A stretch of 40,958 nt of DNA from CAZCQP01 sp964500895 (GTDB taxonomy: Bacteria; Bacillota; Clostridia; Lachnospirales; JAISER01): contig CAZCQP010000022.1 in assembly GCA_964500895.1 (NCBI GenBank), positions 1-40,958 on the forward strand. The letters run 5' to 3'. Positions 32,315 through 40,292 of the stretch are shown here, in pieces. Under the pieces are notes generated by a model, which was not told the DNA's origin, made no database searches, and saw nothing but the letters and a program-made list of their open reading frames with translations. Numbering within the stretch: the first letter of the stretch is position 1; the number at the start of each line of letters is the position of its first letter. The position numbers were made by a program, and so were the translations under genes.

Positions 32315-32984
32315 CCCGCACCCTCCTTTCCACGATAGCCGCCATGATGGATACGGGTAATAGCAGCAATAAATACGACAACACCAGCATCCATAAAGTT
32401 TCATCGGTTTGGTAATACAGCCCAATTAAGTCCTTTGCAACAAACATTAAATCCGCCAGAGCCACAGCACTAAAAACAGAAGTTTCCTTAACCAGAAAAA
32501 TCATGTTTGCGCAAATGGCAGGGACAGACACCGAAAGCGCTTGGGGTATGACAATATACCGCAATATTTGCCATAAGCTAAAACCCAAACTAAGCCCGGA
32601 TTCAAACTGTATCTTCTCTACAGATTCCAAACCACTGCGAAACGCTTCGGCCATGTAACTTCCCCCAAGAAAACTTAGCCCAATGATGCCGCACAGTTCA
32701 GATTCAATCATGATTCCAACCTTGGGTAAGCCAAAGTATAAAAAAAATAATTGAATTAAAAGTGGGGTGTTGCGAGACAATTCTATATAACAACCAACCA
32801 CATGCTGTAGTAGGGGAATTTTAAAATACTGTATCACGCTACATACAATGCCGATGATGACTGAAAAAAATATGCCGAAGGCGGCAAGCCTTGCTGTTAA
32901 AACGGCTGCCTCTGCAAACATGGGGGTAAATGCTTCTATAAAGGTCCAATCCATGCGTACCATCCAATCTAACTTAGTAATCAT
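32295..32984 (-). CDS. Polar amino acid ABC transporter permease 1
   Basis: This inner-membrane subunit of up to 229 residues has the HisM/GlnP-type fold with about five hydrophobic segments and an EAA loop (GLSLGFSLWQILRYIVIPQALS). The start is uncertain. The ATG at 32984 lies inside an operator palindrome only about 12 nt after the predicted transcription start. ATGs at 32963 and 32954 (MDWTFIEAF) give an N-terminus more like relatives, but none has a strong ribosome binding site. It leads the four-gene import operon. Confidence 0.88.
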   Translation of the reverse strand: MITKLDWMVRMDWTFIEAFTPMFAEAAVLTARLAAFGIFFSVIIGIVCSVIQYFKIPLLQHVVGCYIELSRNTPLLIQLFFLYFGLPKVGIMIESELCGIIGLSFLGGSYMAEAFRSGLESVEKIQFESGLSLGFSLWQILRYIVIPQALSVSVPAICANMIFLVKETSVFSAVALADLMFVAKDLIGLYYQTDETLWMLVLSYLLLLLPVSIMAAIVERRVRVARFGH

Positions 32985-32993
32985 ATATGATTA
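32978..32993. promoter_or_regulatory. Operator of the ABC operon, perfect 16-bp palindrome
   Basis: TAATCATATATGATTA is a perfect palindrome sitting just downstream of the predicted ABC transcript start. AATCATATAGGATT at the divergent promoter differs at one of 14 positions. A bound repressor would block the ABC operon; the Rrf2-type protein is the likely ligand. Confidence 0.65.
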
Positions 32994-33003
32994 GTATGAA
33001 TGC

Positions 33004-33032
33004 ATTGTAAACGATAAAAAGGCATTTGTCAA
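33004..33032 (-). promoter_or_regulatory. Promoter of the ABC import operon
   Basis: On the minus strand TTGACA (33032-33027) and TACAAT (33009-33004) are 17 bp apart. The predicted start near 32997 falls at the edge of the operator palindrome. Confidence 0.8.
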
Positions 33033-33069
33033 TACAGCTTTTGAAAATGATGCCATCGCATATTAAAAC

Positions 33070-33098
33070 TTGACATTTAAGTGCATTTCATATATTTT
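33070..33098 (+). promoter_or_regulatory. Promoter of the PLP-enzyme gene
   Basis: TTGACA (33070-33075) and TATTTT (33093-33098) are 17 bp apart; the predicted start near 33105 lies within the operator-like site. Confidence 0.65.
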
Positions 33099-33101
33099 AG
33101 A

Positions 33102-33122
33102 AATCATATAGGATTTATATGA
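33102..33122. promoter_or_regulatory. Operator-like site of the PLP-enzyme gene
   Basis: AATCATATAGGATT matches the operator at 32979 in 13 of 14 bases, and it also overlaps an inverted repeat TCATATA-N5-TATATGA. It covers the predicted start site, so the same repressor probably controls both divergent units. Confidence 0.6.
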
Positions 33123-33137
33123 AAAGAGGAAATGGCT

Positions 33138-34271
33138 ATGAAATTTGACACCACTTGTATTCATGGGTTTAAAGATAAGACCAATTTAACCGGGTCTATC
33201 ACCGTCCCCATATACCAATCGGCTACTTTTGCCCACCCAGGGGTAGGCCAAAGCACAGGTTATGATTATTCCCGGCTACAAAACCCCACCAGGGAGGCCC
33301 TTGAAAAAACCGTTGCAAAGCTTGAAAAGGGTACAGATGCTTTTGCCTTTTCCACCGGCATGGCAGCCATCACTACATTAATGGAACTTTTTAGCCCAGG
33401 GGACCACATCATTGCCACCGAAGATTTATATGGTGGTTCCATTCGGCTTTTTGAAAACATTTCCAAAAAAAATGGCATTCTGATTGAATATGCCAACACC
33501 AGTAATCCTTCTGAAGTTAAAGCCAAGATACGGGCAAATACAAAAGCCATTTATATAGAAACCCCTACTAACCCTATGATGCATGTGACGGATATTGCTG
33601 CAATGAAAGGGCTTGTTCACCATACAGACATTTGGGTGATTGTAGACAACACTTTCCTAACACCATACTTTCAGCAACCTTTAACACTGGGTGCAGATAT
33701 GGTGATGCATAGCGGTACTAAATATCTGGGGGGGCACAACGATACCTTGGCTGGCTTTATAGTGACCGCAAACCAACAACTTGCAGAGCGTCTACGTTTT
33801 TTGCATAAGACCATTGGGGCCTGCCTTTCACCGTTTGACAGCTTTTTAATGCTGCGGGGCATTAAAACATTGGCTATACGTATGGCTAAATCTCAGGAAA
33901 ATGCGTTATACTTGGCAAAATGGCTGTGTGCCCATGAAAAGGTGACCAACGTGTACTATGTGGGGCTGGAAAGCCATTCGCATTACGCTGTTTCAAAAAA
34001 GCAGGCCAGTGGGTTTGGCGCAATGATTTCCTTTGAAGTGGATACGGAACAAACGGCCCGCAGTATTTTAGAAAAGGTTAAAGTGATTATGTTTGCAGAG
34101 AGTTTAGGGGGCGTTGAAACACTGGTCACGTACCCCATGCTGCAAACCCACGCAGATGTGCCCCGGGATGAATTGGCCGCACGGGGTATCCATGAGCGAC
34201 TGTTAAGGCTGTCTGTGGGGATTGAAGATGTGGAAGATATTATAGAGGATTTAAAACAAGCAATGGCATGA
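33138..34271 (+). CDS. Transsulfuration-type PLP enzyme (cystathionine lyase / methionine gamma-lyase family)
   Basis: This 377-residue enzyme is of the Cys/Met metabolism PLP family. K195 in HSGTKYLGGH binds the cofactor, YSRLQNPTREALE and ETPTNPMMHV are family motifs, and the end (RLSVGIEDVEDIIEDL) is complete. Sequence alone does not separate cystathionine gamma- or beta-lyase, methionine gamma-lyase or gamma-synthase. The ATG at 33138 lies 8 nt after AGAGG; an ATG two codons earlier is too close to it. Divergence from an amino acid ABC operon with a shared operator, and the Rrf2-type gene, favour a role in cysteine or methionine use. Confidence 0.9.
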   Translation: MKFDTTCIHGFKDKTNLTGSITVPIYQSATFAHPGVGQSTGYDYSRLQNPTREALEKTVAKLEKGTDAFAFSTGMAAITTLMELFSPGDHIIATEDLYGGSIRLFENISKKNGILIEYANTSNPSEVKAKIRANTKAIYIETPTNPMMHVTDIAAMKGLVHHTDIWVIVDNTFLTPYFQQPLTLGADMVMHSGTKYLGGHNDTLAGFIVTANQQLAERLRFLHKTIGACLSPFDSFLMLRGIKTLAIRMAKSQENALYLAKWLCAHEKVTNVYYVGLESHSHYAVSKKQASGFGAMISFEVDTEQTARSILEKVKVIMFAESLGGVETLVTYPMLQTHADVPRDELAARGIHERLLRLSVGIEDVEDIIEDLKQAMA

Positions 34272-34358
34272 TGTAATGCAAGGATGCTGTAGATTGATGG
34301 TATCCTCAAAGCATCAGCAAAACGGATGATAAGGTTCTATTTCCTTGCTGCATTAAAC

Positions 34359-34412
34359 ATGCCCCCTTGCTCACTGCCATGAAGGACGGTAAACAAGGGG
34401 GCATTTATTATC
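34359..34412. terminator. Terminator after the PLP-enzyme gene
   Basis: ATGCCCCCTTG and CAAGGGGGCAT form an 11-bp stem around a 24-nt loop, followed by TTATTATCTATTTATTT. It also could end transcription of the cotJC remnant from the opposite side. Confidence 0.7.
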
Positions 34413-34415
34413 TAT

Positions 34416-34637
34416 TTATTTCATAATGAACATTCTTGGGCTGTCCATATAATCCTGAACAATACGCAGTGCTTCGCCGAAACGTTGGAAGTGCACCACT
34501 TCCCGTTCTCTTAGAAACTTAATGGGATCGGCTACGTCTGGATCGTCGGTTAAATTGAGGATATATTCATATGTGGAACGTGCCTTTTGTTCTGCTGCGA
34601 CTGTGCAAGAACAACTTGCAGACTTATGATGGGACAT
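34416..34637 (-). pseudogene. CotJC / manganese catalase C-terminal remnant
   Basis: From about 34598 to 34416 the frame reads AAEQKARSTYEYILNLTDDPDVADP and then FLREREVVHFQRFGEAL, the C-terminal third of CotJC-type manganese catalases, whose full length is about 190 or more residues. The metal-ligand Glu and His of that segment are kept. The preceding residues in the open frame (MSHHKSASCSCTV) do not match the family, and no N-terminal part is found upstream, so this is a truncated remnant. CotJC-like proteins are common in spore formers. It has no visible ribosome binding site. Confidence 0.7.
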
Positions 34638-34860
34638 GCCATTTCCAAACTAAGAACATCCCAAAAAGGCGGGCGGGTTAGATAAGCCCACTGAAAAAAT
34701 CGGAATAGCCGATGACCACAAGCAGAAGCGTTATATGGCCTGACACATCGAAGGTGCTCCGTGCTGTACTCCCAGCCGTTTATGAGATAGGTTACAGTAG
34801 CTTTTCCAATTTTTTTGCAGACAGAGCAAATAAATGTACACGTGGTTAGATATAAAAAAA
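34638..34860. other. Unassigned stretch
   Basis: No convincing gene is seen here. A minus-strand open frame (34550-34867) overlaps the catalase remnant, lacks a ribosome binding site and matches no family I know. The region may be decayed DNA left by the deletion that truncated the catalase gene. Confidence 0.5.
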
Positions 34861-34910
34861 TTGACACTGCTTATTTTTTGTTATATACTAACAATGATAA
34901 TTTTGTCATT
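34861..34910 (+). promoter_or_regulatory. Promoter and operator of SnoaL-like gene 1
   Basis: TTGACA (34861-34866) and TATACT (34884-34889) are 17 bp apart. ATGATAATTTTGTCATT follows at 34894-34910 across the predicted start. Its exact reverse complement occurs at the symporter promoter, and a close match precedes the LacI-family gene. Confidence 0.85.
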
Positions 34911-34940
34911 AAAATTTATAAGGTGTTGGGGAGGGTTTTC

Positions 34941-35555
34941 ATGGATACTAAAAGTATTGTTAAAGAAAGGAAAGCACTGGAATACATTGTAGACAACTGC
35001 AAGTATGAAACGCCTGAACAAATTTGTGAGCTGTTTGAAGCACTTACACACCTAATATGGAAATACAAGCAAGTAGGGCGCATATACGACTTTTATTATG
35101 ACGGCATGATGATACATCGGGAGGGCGGAAACGACCTGATCGGTGTTGAAAAAGTTGTACAAGACACGTTGGCGTGCCTTGCAGCTTTTCCGGACATGGA
35201 GTTTATTTTTTATAACATTTACGGCACTGGAAATGCTCAAGATGGTTTTCGCTTTGGGCAGGCCGTTTATTTTAAAGGCACTTTTAATGGCGTAGGGAAA
35301 TATGGTCTTGGTACCGGAGCATCCTTTGAACCCCACGAATGCGTGGATTTATGCGAATGCTTAATTAAGAAGGTGGATGGCAGATGGCGTGTGGTGGAAG
35401 AATGGGGCGACAGAAGTACACTGGCATTTGAAAGAGTTTTGCGCCAGGCGAAACCTTTCTTAAGCAACTGCACTGAGCCGGCTGAACCAGAATGCGATTG
35501 TGCTTGCCTGGAAAAGTGCTTTGAAGACGCTGAAGATATGGTATCGGATAAATAA
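34941..35555 (+). CDS. SnoaL/NTF2-like protein 1 with Cys-rich tail
   Basis: This 204-residue soluble protein appears to have a SnoaL/NTF2-like alpha+beta barrel (about 20-165; FEALTHLIWKYKQVGRIYDFYYDG, then DLIGVEKVVQDTLACLAAFPDMEF, then VDGRWRVVEEW). The fold hosts small-molecule isomerases, cyclases and binding proteins, so the function is open. The C-terminal tail has a cluster of cysteines (CDCACLEKC) that could bind metal and is missing from the next gene. The ATG at 34941 follows GGGGAGGG; the upstream open frame runs through the promoter. It is paralogous to the next gene, 24 bp away, and lies under the operator shared with the symporter. Confidence 0.75.
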   Translation: MDTKSIVKERKALEYIVDNCKYETPEQICELFEALTHLIWKYKQVGRIYDFYYDGMMIHREGGNDLIGVEKVVQDTLACLAAFPDMEFIFYNIYGTGNAQDGFRFGQAVYFKGTFNGVGKYGLGTGASFEPHECVDLCECLIKKVDGRWRVVEEWGDRSTLAFERVLRQAKPFLSNCTEPAEPECDCACLEKCFEDAEDMVSDK

Positions 35556-35579
35556 TAAAAATTGAAAGGAGTGCTGTGT

Positions 35580-36092
35580 ATGTATAAGTCCGACAAAATG
35601 TATGATGAAATGAAAGCGCTGGAACGGCAGATACAAACTGTTGAAGTGACCGATGCCGATTCTGCAGCAGAATATTTCAAGCTGTATACTCAGCTTATTT
35701 ACAACTATAAATGGTTGGGCAGCATTTATGATATTTACGATGGAAACGCTTTTGTGCTAATGGGCAACGGGGTTAAGTTAAACGGAGCTTCCGAGGTGGT
35801 GAAAGACTTAATGGAACTTCTAGCCGCTTTTCCAGATCTCACCCTTAGCCTGGCTGATATCTTTGCTGTAACAGATGACAAAGGCGGGTTTAAGCTGTAC
35901 CGCCGCTTTTACCTGGACGGCACAAACCTGGGCTATAGCAAATATGGTGAGCCTACAGGGAAAAGCTTAGAAGGCAAAAAAGCACTTTGCCAAAGCATGT
36001 CTACCATTGAAAAAGTGGACGGGCAGTGGAAAATTACATACGAATACACCATGTATCCCGAGGAATGGATGCGGTGTGTCTGTAAAAAGTAA
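35580..36092 (+). CDS. SnoaL/NTF2-like protein 2
   Basis: This 170-residue protein is a clear relative of the preceding one: LYTQLIYNYKWLGSIYDIYDG, VKDLMELLAAFPDLTLSL and KVDGQWKITYEY line up with its motifs in the same order. It lacks the long Cys-rich tail, having only a final CVCKK. The ATG at 35580 follows AAAGGAG by 8 nt; an upstream in-frame TTG overlaps that site. The pair is transcribed together and ends at a terminator. The fold suggests binding or conversion of a small, possibly cyclic or hydrophobic, ligand; no catalytic residues can be assigned. Confidence 0.75.
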   Translation: MYKSDKMYDEMKALERQIQTVEVTDADSAAEYFKLYTQLIYNYKWLGSIYDIYDGNAFVLMGNGVKLNGASEVVKDLMELLAAFPDLTLSLADIFAVTDDKGGFKLYRRFYLDGTNLGYSKYGEPTGKSLEGKKALCQSMSTIEKVDGQWKITYEYTMYPEEWMRCVCKK

Positions 36093-36109
36093 CTGTAAGA
36101 AAGCGCACA

Positions 36110-36145
36110 AGCTGCCGTTAGGTTTCTATCGGCAGCTATTTTATT
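36110..36145 (+). terminator. Terminator after SnoaL-like pair
   Basis: AGCTGCCG and CGGCAGCT pair over 8 bp around a 12-nt loop, followed by ATTTTATT. It ends just where the -35 of the LacI-family gene begins. Confidence 0.75.
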
Positions 36146-36210
36146 GACTTTGAAAATGGGGGCTGATATACTTGTTCATATAAATATTTTTAATGTGATA
36201 AGGTTGTCAT
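36144..36210 (+). promoter_or_regulatory. Promoter and operator of the LacI-family gene
   Basis: TTGACT (36144-36149) and TATACT (36167-36172) are 17 bp apart. TGATAAGGTTGTCAT at 36196-36210 matches the operator at 34895 at all but two central bases. It lies between the start site and the ATG, overlapping the ribosome binding site, which suggests autoregulation. Confidence 0.8.
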
Positions 36211-36213
36211 AAA

Positions 36214-37242
36214 ATGAATAGTAAAAAAAATAAAAGGGTTACCATTGTAGATGTGGCAAAGCTTGCAAAAGTATCCAACTCAACGGCATCACGGGTATTT
36301 GATAAAAAGTGGGACGGTTTAATTAAAGATGAGACACGTCAAGCGGTTTTAGATGCGGCCAAATCCTTGGGATATCTGGGAACCAGTGCCCTGGTGCGTG
36401 GGCTTCAAAGGGGACGTACAAACATGGTCGCCCTGGTTGTGGGCAGGACAACGGGTTATTTTTATTTGGAAGTGATTATGAAGTTTGTAAGGGTGTTGCA
36501 TGCTACAGGTAGGCAAGTGCTTATTTTTGAGGCCGACCCAGAAAAAGAGCTTGAAAATATTGTGGTGCAAGCCCATCAATATCAAGTGGATGCCATTATT
36601 GTAACTGCAGCGGCCACATCATCGTCTATCATAAACAGCTTTTGTGATGTTTCGGTTCCTGTTATTGCATTTAACCGACAGGTGGAAAACTCCAACATTA
36701 GCGCAGTGTATTGCGATGGCCATGCGGCCGCTTGTAAAGTGGCAGATTTTTTAATGGACAATGGACATCAAACATTTATGGTTATTTCTGGTAATGCGAA
36801 TGTATCGAAAGAACTGGGCCGCATTGAAGGCTTTTGCAAAAGGGTGGAGAAGCGGGGCGGTGAAATTTTACAGATTGCTTCCGGCGATTACACCTATGAA
36901 TCTGGCTATGCAATAGCCTCAGAGCTACTTTCAATAGAAAAACCTGACGCATTTTTCTGTGCAGAAGATACCATTGCCATGGGTGCAATAGATGCCGCCC
37001 GGGGGGTGTTTGGCCTTCGCATTCCAGAGGACTTGTCGGTGATGGGCTTTGACAACACCTCTGTAAGCCGTTTTAAAGCCTATTCCTTAACAACCGTGGA
37101 ACACCCGATCATGTCCATGATAGAAGGTACGGTGGACATGATGGCAAAGCTTTTAGAAAATCCGGCGAAGCAGATGGAGCGTATTTACGATATGCGTATC
37201 GTGACAAGAAACAGTGTAAAAGTGACTTTTCCCCCGCAGTGA
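36214..37242 (+). CDS. LacI-family transcriptional regulator
   Basis: This 342-residue repressor has the N-terminal LacI helix-turn-helix (VTIVDVAKLAKVSNSTASRVFD) and hinge (SALVRGLQRGRTNMVALVV), then a sugar-binding-protein-like effector domain ending in SLTTVEHPIMSMIEG. The ligand cannot be read. Three copies of a TGAYAAnnTTRTCA palindrome at its own promoter and at the two flanking transcription units mark it as the local repressor. The operator at its own gene sits between start site and ATG. The ATG at 36214 has only a weak AAGG site, part of the operator. Confidence 0.9.
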   Translation: MNSKKNKRVTIVDVAKLAKVSNSTASRVFDKKWDGLIKDETRQAVLDAAKSLGYLGTSALVRGLQRGRTNMVALVVGRTTGYFYLEVIMKFVRVLHATGRQVLIFEADPEKELENIVVQAHQYQVDAIIVTAAATSSSIINSFCDVSVPVIAFNRQVENSNISAVYCDGHAAACKVADFLMDNGHQTFMVISGNANVSKELGRIEGFCKRVEKRGGEILQIASGDYTYESGYAIASELLSIEKPDAFFCAEDTIAMGAIDAARGVFGLRIPEDLSVMGFDNTSVSRFKAYSLTTVEHPIMSMIEGTVDMMAKLLENPAKQMERIYDMRIVTRNSVKVTFPPQ

Positions 37243-37300
37243 TGACAACTTTATCTTTGGCGTAATTTACAAAAATATGGAAACAATGTGAACATTTTTA

Positions 37301-37351
37301 TTGACAATACCCTTGTATTAGTTATATAATTTTAAATGACAAAATTATCAT
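37301..37351 (+). promoter_or_regulatory. Promoter and operator of the symporter gene
   Basis: TTGACA (37301-37306) and TATAAT (37325-37330) are 18 bp apart. AATGACAAAATTATCAT follows at 37335-37351 over the predicted start and is the exact reverse complement of the 17-bp site at 34894. Confidence 0.88.
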
Positions 37352-37376
37352 AATTAAATAGAAAGAAGGGTTTGTT

Positions 37377-38960
37377 ATGGCTCCCATTGACTTAATCATT
37401 ATTGCAGCGTACATCGGCGGTTTGCTATTCATGGGTTACAAGCTCAGCAAGGGTAATGAAAGCCAGGAAGATTATTTTATAGGCGGACGCTCAATGCCCT
37501 GGTTTCCTGTGGCACTATCTATTGCGGCCACCACCATCAGTGCAAACGGCTTTGTAGGCGGCACGGGCTGGGCATATAATTCCGGCATGATGGCCTTTAT
37601 GCTTCAAATCAGCATTCCATTGGTTATTTTACTGGCGGGTTGCTATTTTATCCCCTTTCTTTACAATCTTAATGTCACCTCTTGCTATGAATACATAGAA
37701 ATGCGGCTGGGAAGTAAAAGCCGTACATTATCAGCGCTGGGTTTCATCGCCACATCTACCATACAAGTAAGTTCTATGATTTATATTCCCTCTATGATTG
37801 TGTGCCAGCTTACGGGGTGGCATATTAATGCGGTTGTGCCCATCATTGTGCTTGTTTCCGTGCTGTATACGTTAATGGGCGGTATTAAGGCCGTTATTTG
37901 GAGCGATGCCATTCAAATGATAATTATGTGGGGCGGTCTTGCTGCGGTTATCATTATTGCATTATCCAACATGGACATAGGTTTTTTTGAAGCGTTGAGC
38001 GTGGCGAAAGAAGCCGGTAAGCTGAAGGCACTGGACTTTTCTTTTGACATTTCCATGGAAAACGGCGCATGGGTGGCTTTAATTGGTGGTACCATAATGT
38101 GGCTGCAATATTACGCCACAGACCAATCCCAGGTACAGCGCATGTTTGCATCAAAATCTGTTGCGGCCGCTAAACAATCCATGCTGGTGAGTGCATTTGT
38201 GATGAATGGCATTTATTTTGTGTTTATGATTGTTGGGCTCATCATGTTTAGTTACTATGGGGGCAAAGCGTTTCCAAGCTCAAATGCTGTACTTATTGAT
38301 TTTATCTTAACTAAAATCCCATCTGGAATCTTAGGGCTTATGATTGCTGCTGTGTTTGCCGCTGCCATGTCCAGTGTTGATTCGCTGCTGAACTCCATTT
38401 CAACAGTGTTTACAAAAGACATATACGAGCGCCACATTAGCAAAGGACGAACAGCTTCGCTCAAAACATCCATGCTGTTTACTGCTGTTGTGGCTATAAT
38501 CATTTGCCTGTTTACCCTCATGGCTTTTGTGGGCACCACATCATCTGTTTTGGCGGTGGTTGGCGGGTACATATCCTTTTTGTGCGGCTCTATTCTGGCG
38601 GTGTTCATCTTGGCCATGTTTACCGAGAAGGCTAATGACACCGGCACAGCCATTGGTTTTGTAGCCGGTGTGATTGTAACCGCCATTGTAGCCAACAATA
38701 CTCCCATCAACTGGCTGTGGTATAACCTGGTGGGCGGCGTGGTTTCTATTATCGTGGGTTATGTGTGCAGCATTCTCATTAAAGATAAAACACCGGAAAA
38801 CACCGCAGCATTCACTTACAAGGGCCAGCGGGCGGCATTGCTTCAACAGCCCGAAGGTGCATCCAATCCTTGCTTACCCGGTCGCAAAGATGGTTTCTTC
38901 TGGACGCTCTTAATTTTCTTTGCACTGCAATATGTTATCTTCTTTATCATGCAGTCTTGA
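37377..38960 (+). CDS. Sodium:solute symporter (SSS family)
   Basis: This 527-residue membrane protein has about thirteen hydrophobic segments and SSS-family signatures (YFIGGRSMPWFPVALSIAATTISA split around the first helices, and TDQSQVQRMFASKSVAAAKQSML). The family takes up sugars, amino acids, organic acids or vitamins with sodium. Its own operator ties it to the SnoaL-like genes and the LacI-type regulator, so it probably imports the compound that these proteins handle. GAAGG lies about 11 nt before the ATG. The next gene follows after 35 bp in the same transcript. Confidence 0.92.
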   Translation: MAPIDLIIIAAYIGGLLFMGYKLSKGNESQEDYFIGGRSMPWFPVALSIAATTISANGFVGGTGWAYNSGMMAFMLQISIPLVILLAGCYFIPFLYNLNVTSCYEYIEMRLGSKSRTLSALGFIATSTIQVSSMIYIPSMIVCQLTGWHINAVVPIIVLVSVLYTLMGGIKAVIWSDAIQMIIMWGGLAAVIIIALSNMDIGFFEALSVAKEAGKLKALDFSFDISMENGAWVALIGGTIMWLQYYATDQSQVQRMFASKSVAAAKQSMLVSAFVMNGIYFVFMIVGLIMFSYYGGKAFPSSNAVLIDFILTKIPSGILGLMIAAVFAAAMSSVDSLLNSISTVFTKDIYERHISKGRTASLKTSMLFTAVVAIIICLFTLMAFVGTTSSVLAVVGGYISFLCGSILAVFILAMFTEKANDTGTAIGFVAGVIVTAIVANNTPINWLWYNLVGGVVSIIVGYVCSILIKDKTPENTAAFTYKGQRAALLQQPEGASNPCLPGRKDGFFWTLLIFFALQYVIFFIMQS

Positions 38961-38995
38961 GCAAGGCACATACACTTATGAAGGAGGTTCAAACA

Positions 38996-40012
38996 ATGGG
39001 CAAATATCAAGCAGTTAAACAATTGGTTTTAGAGTACATCAAGGCGTTAGAGAAATGCGAGACGGATGAGACGTTGGATGTTTTACGCAAATATACCGCC
39101 GATGATTACAATTGGAAGGGTGTATACCCTTTTAGAGAACAGCAAGGGGCGGAGGCTGTTGCGGAAAACTTTTGGATTCCTCTTAAACGGTCTTTGCAGA
39201 AAATGCAACGGCGCATGGATATTTTTATTGCCGGGAACAACATGTATTGCCCAGAGGAACAATGGGTGATGAACAGTGGCAATTTTATGGGTCTCTTTGA
39301 TGAAGACTGGCTGGGCATTCGCCGTACCCGTAAAATGAACTGTTTAAGGTACGCAGAATTTCACTGTGTAAAAGACGGGAGAATTACCAAAACAGGCCTT
39401 TTTGTGGATATTTTAGGTTTTACGGCACAGGCGGGGGTATATCCCCTTCCGCCATCAACTGGAGCCTACTTTGTCTACCCTGGCCCTCGAGGGCATAACG
39501 GTCTTCTTTTTGAAGACGCGCCGGAGGAAGAGGGTGTTTCCATGCTGGCGCTCTTAAATAAAATGGTAGACGACCTTCATCGTATTGATAAAGAAAAAAC
39601 CTTTGATAATCAGGCGATTATAGAAAACTACGCTTTAAACTGGGCTGAAGACATGATTTGGTACGGCCCCTGCGGCATAGGCGCAACCTACACCATCCCA
39701 CGTTATGCCGAACAACACCAGGGTCCATTTTCAAGATACTTGGCGGACAACACATTTAACGGGCACCTTTGTCGGTTTGCAGAAGGGGATTTCGCATGCT
39801 TTTTTGGATGGCCAAACCTTACAAACACGCCTACCGGCGGGTTTATGGGTCTGCCGGGAGGCAATATTCCGTCCGACATGCAGGTGGTGGACCTTTACTG
39901 CCGCACAGACGGCAAGCTGTCCGAAAACTGGGTGTATATTGATTTATTGTGGTGGCTAAAGCAACAGGGCCTGGACGTTTTGGAGCGTACACAGCAAATT
40001 TTAAATCCTTGA
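38996..40012 (+). CDS. Tandem SnoaL/NTF2-like protein
   Basis: This 338-residue protein holds two SnoaL/NTF2-like halves (about 1-150 and 180-335). The first shows VLEYIKALEKCETDETLDVLRKY, then a barrel with CVKDGRITKTGLFVDILGF; the second repeats the pattern with YALNWAEDMIWYGPCGIGATY and DGKLSENWVYIDLLWWL. Tandem SnoaL proteins of this kind are described as polyketide-cyclase-like, and their reactions are mostly unknown. The ATG at 38996 follows AAGGAGG by 8 nt; the upstream open frame runs into the symporter gene. It shares the symporter transcript and presumably its LacI-type control. Confidence 0.82.
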   Translation: MGKYQAVKQLVLEYIKALEKCETDETLDVLRKYTADDYNWKGVYPFREQQGAEAVAENFWIPLKRSLQKMQRRMDIFIAGNNMYCPEEQWVMNSGNFMGLFDEDWLGIRRTRKMNCLRYAEFHCVKDGRITKTGLFVDILGFTAQAGVYPLPPSTGAYFVYPGPRGHNGLLFEDAPEEEGVSMLALLNKMVDDLHRIDKEKTFDNQAIIENYALNWAEDMIWYGPCGIGATYTIPRYAEQHQGPFSRYLADNTFNGHLCRFAEGDFACFFGWPNLTNTPTGGFMGLPGGNIPSDMQVVDLYCRTDGKLSENWVYIDLLWWLKQQGLDVLERTQQILNP

Positions 40013-40039
40013 TTTTCCTCTAAGTGGGCAAAGTCATCT

Positions 40040-40072
40040 AAAGGGTGCCGGAAACAAAAGCCGGCACCCTTT
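40040..40072 (+). terminator. Terminator after tandem SnoaL gene
   Basis: AAAGGGTGCCGG and CCGGCACCCTTT form a 12-bp perfect stem with a 9-nt loop. The following T tract is short (TTTATGTG), but the stem is strong. The 40073-40292 gap beyond it shows no gene. Confidence 0.75.
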
Positions 40073-40292
40073 ATGTGTTTATATAGCTAATCAATTGACA
40101 TGTACACTCCCATGGCATAATGGGTTAAAGCATGTGAACATAATCTAAAATACTCCGTACTCTTGCAGTTCATGTCTAAAACCTGTTGCCTGTGATCTAA
40201 TCTTGCCCCAATAACGGGCTTTGTTTTCAAGCAGCGTATTGCTAATAGCTCTTGCCGTATACAAATATTGCGAATATGCTACAGCATTTAAT

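Noticed and set aside
34550..34867. 105-codon minus-strand open frame upstream of the catalase remnant
   Set aside because: It overlaps the catalase segment in another frame, has no ribosome binding site and matches no known family.
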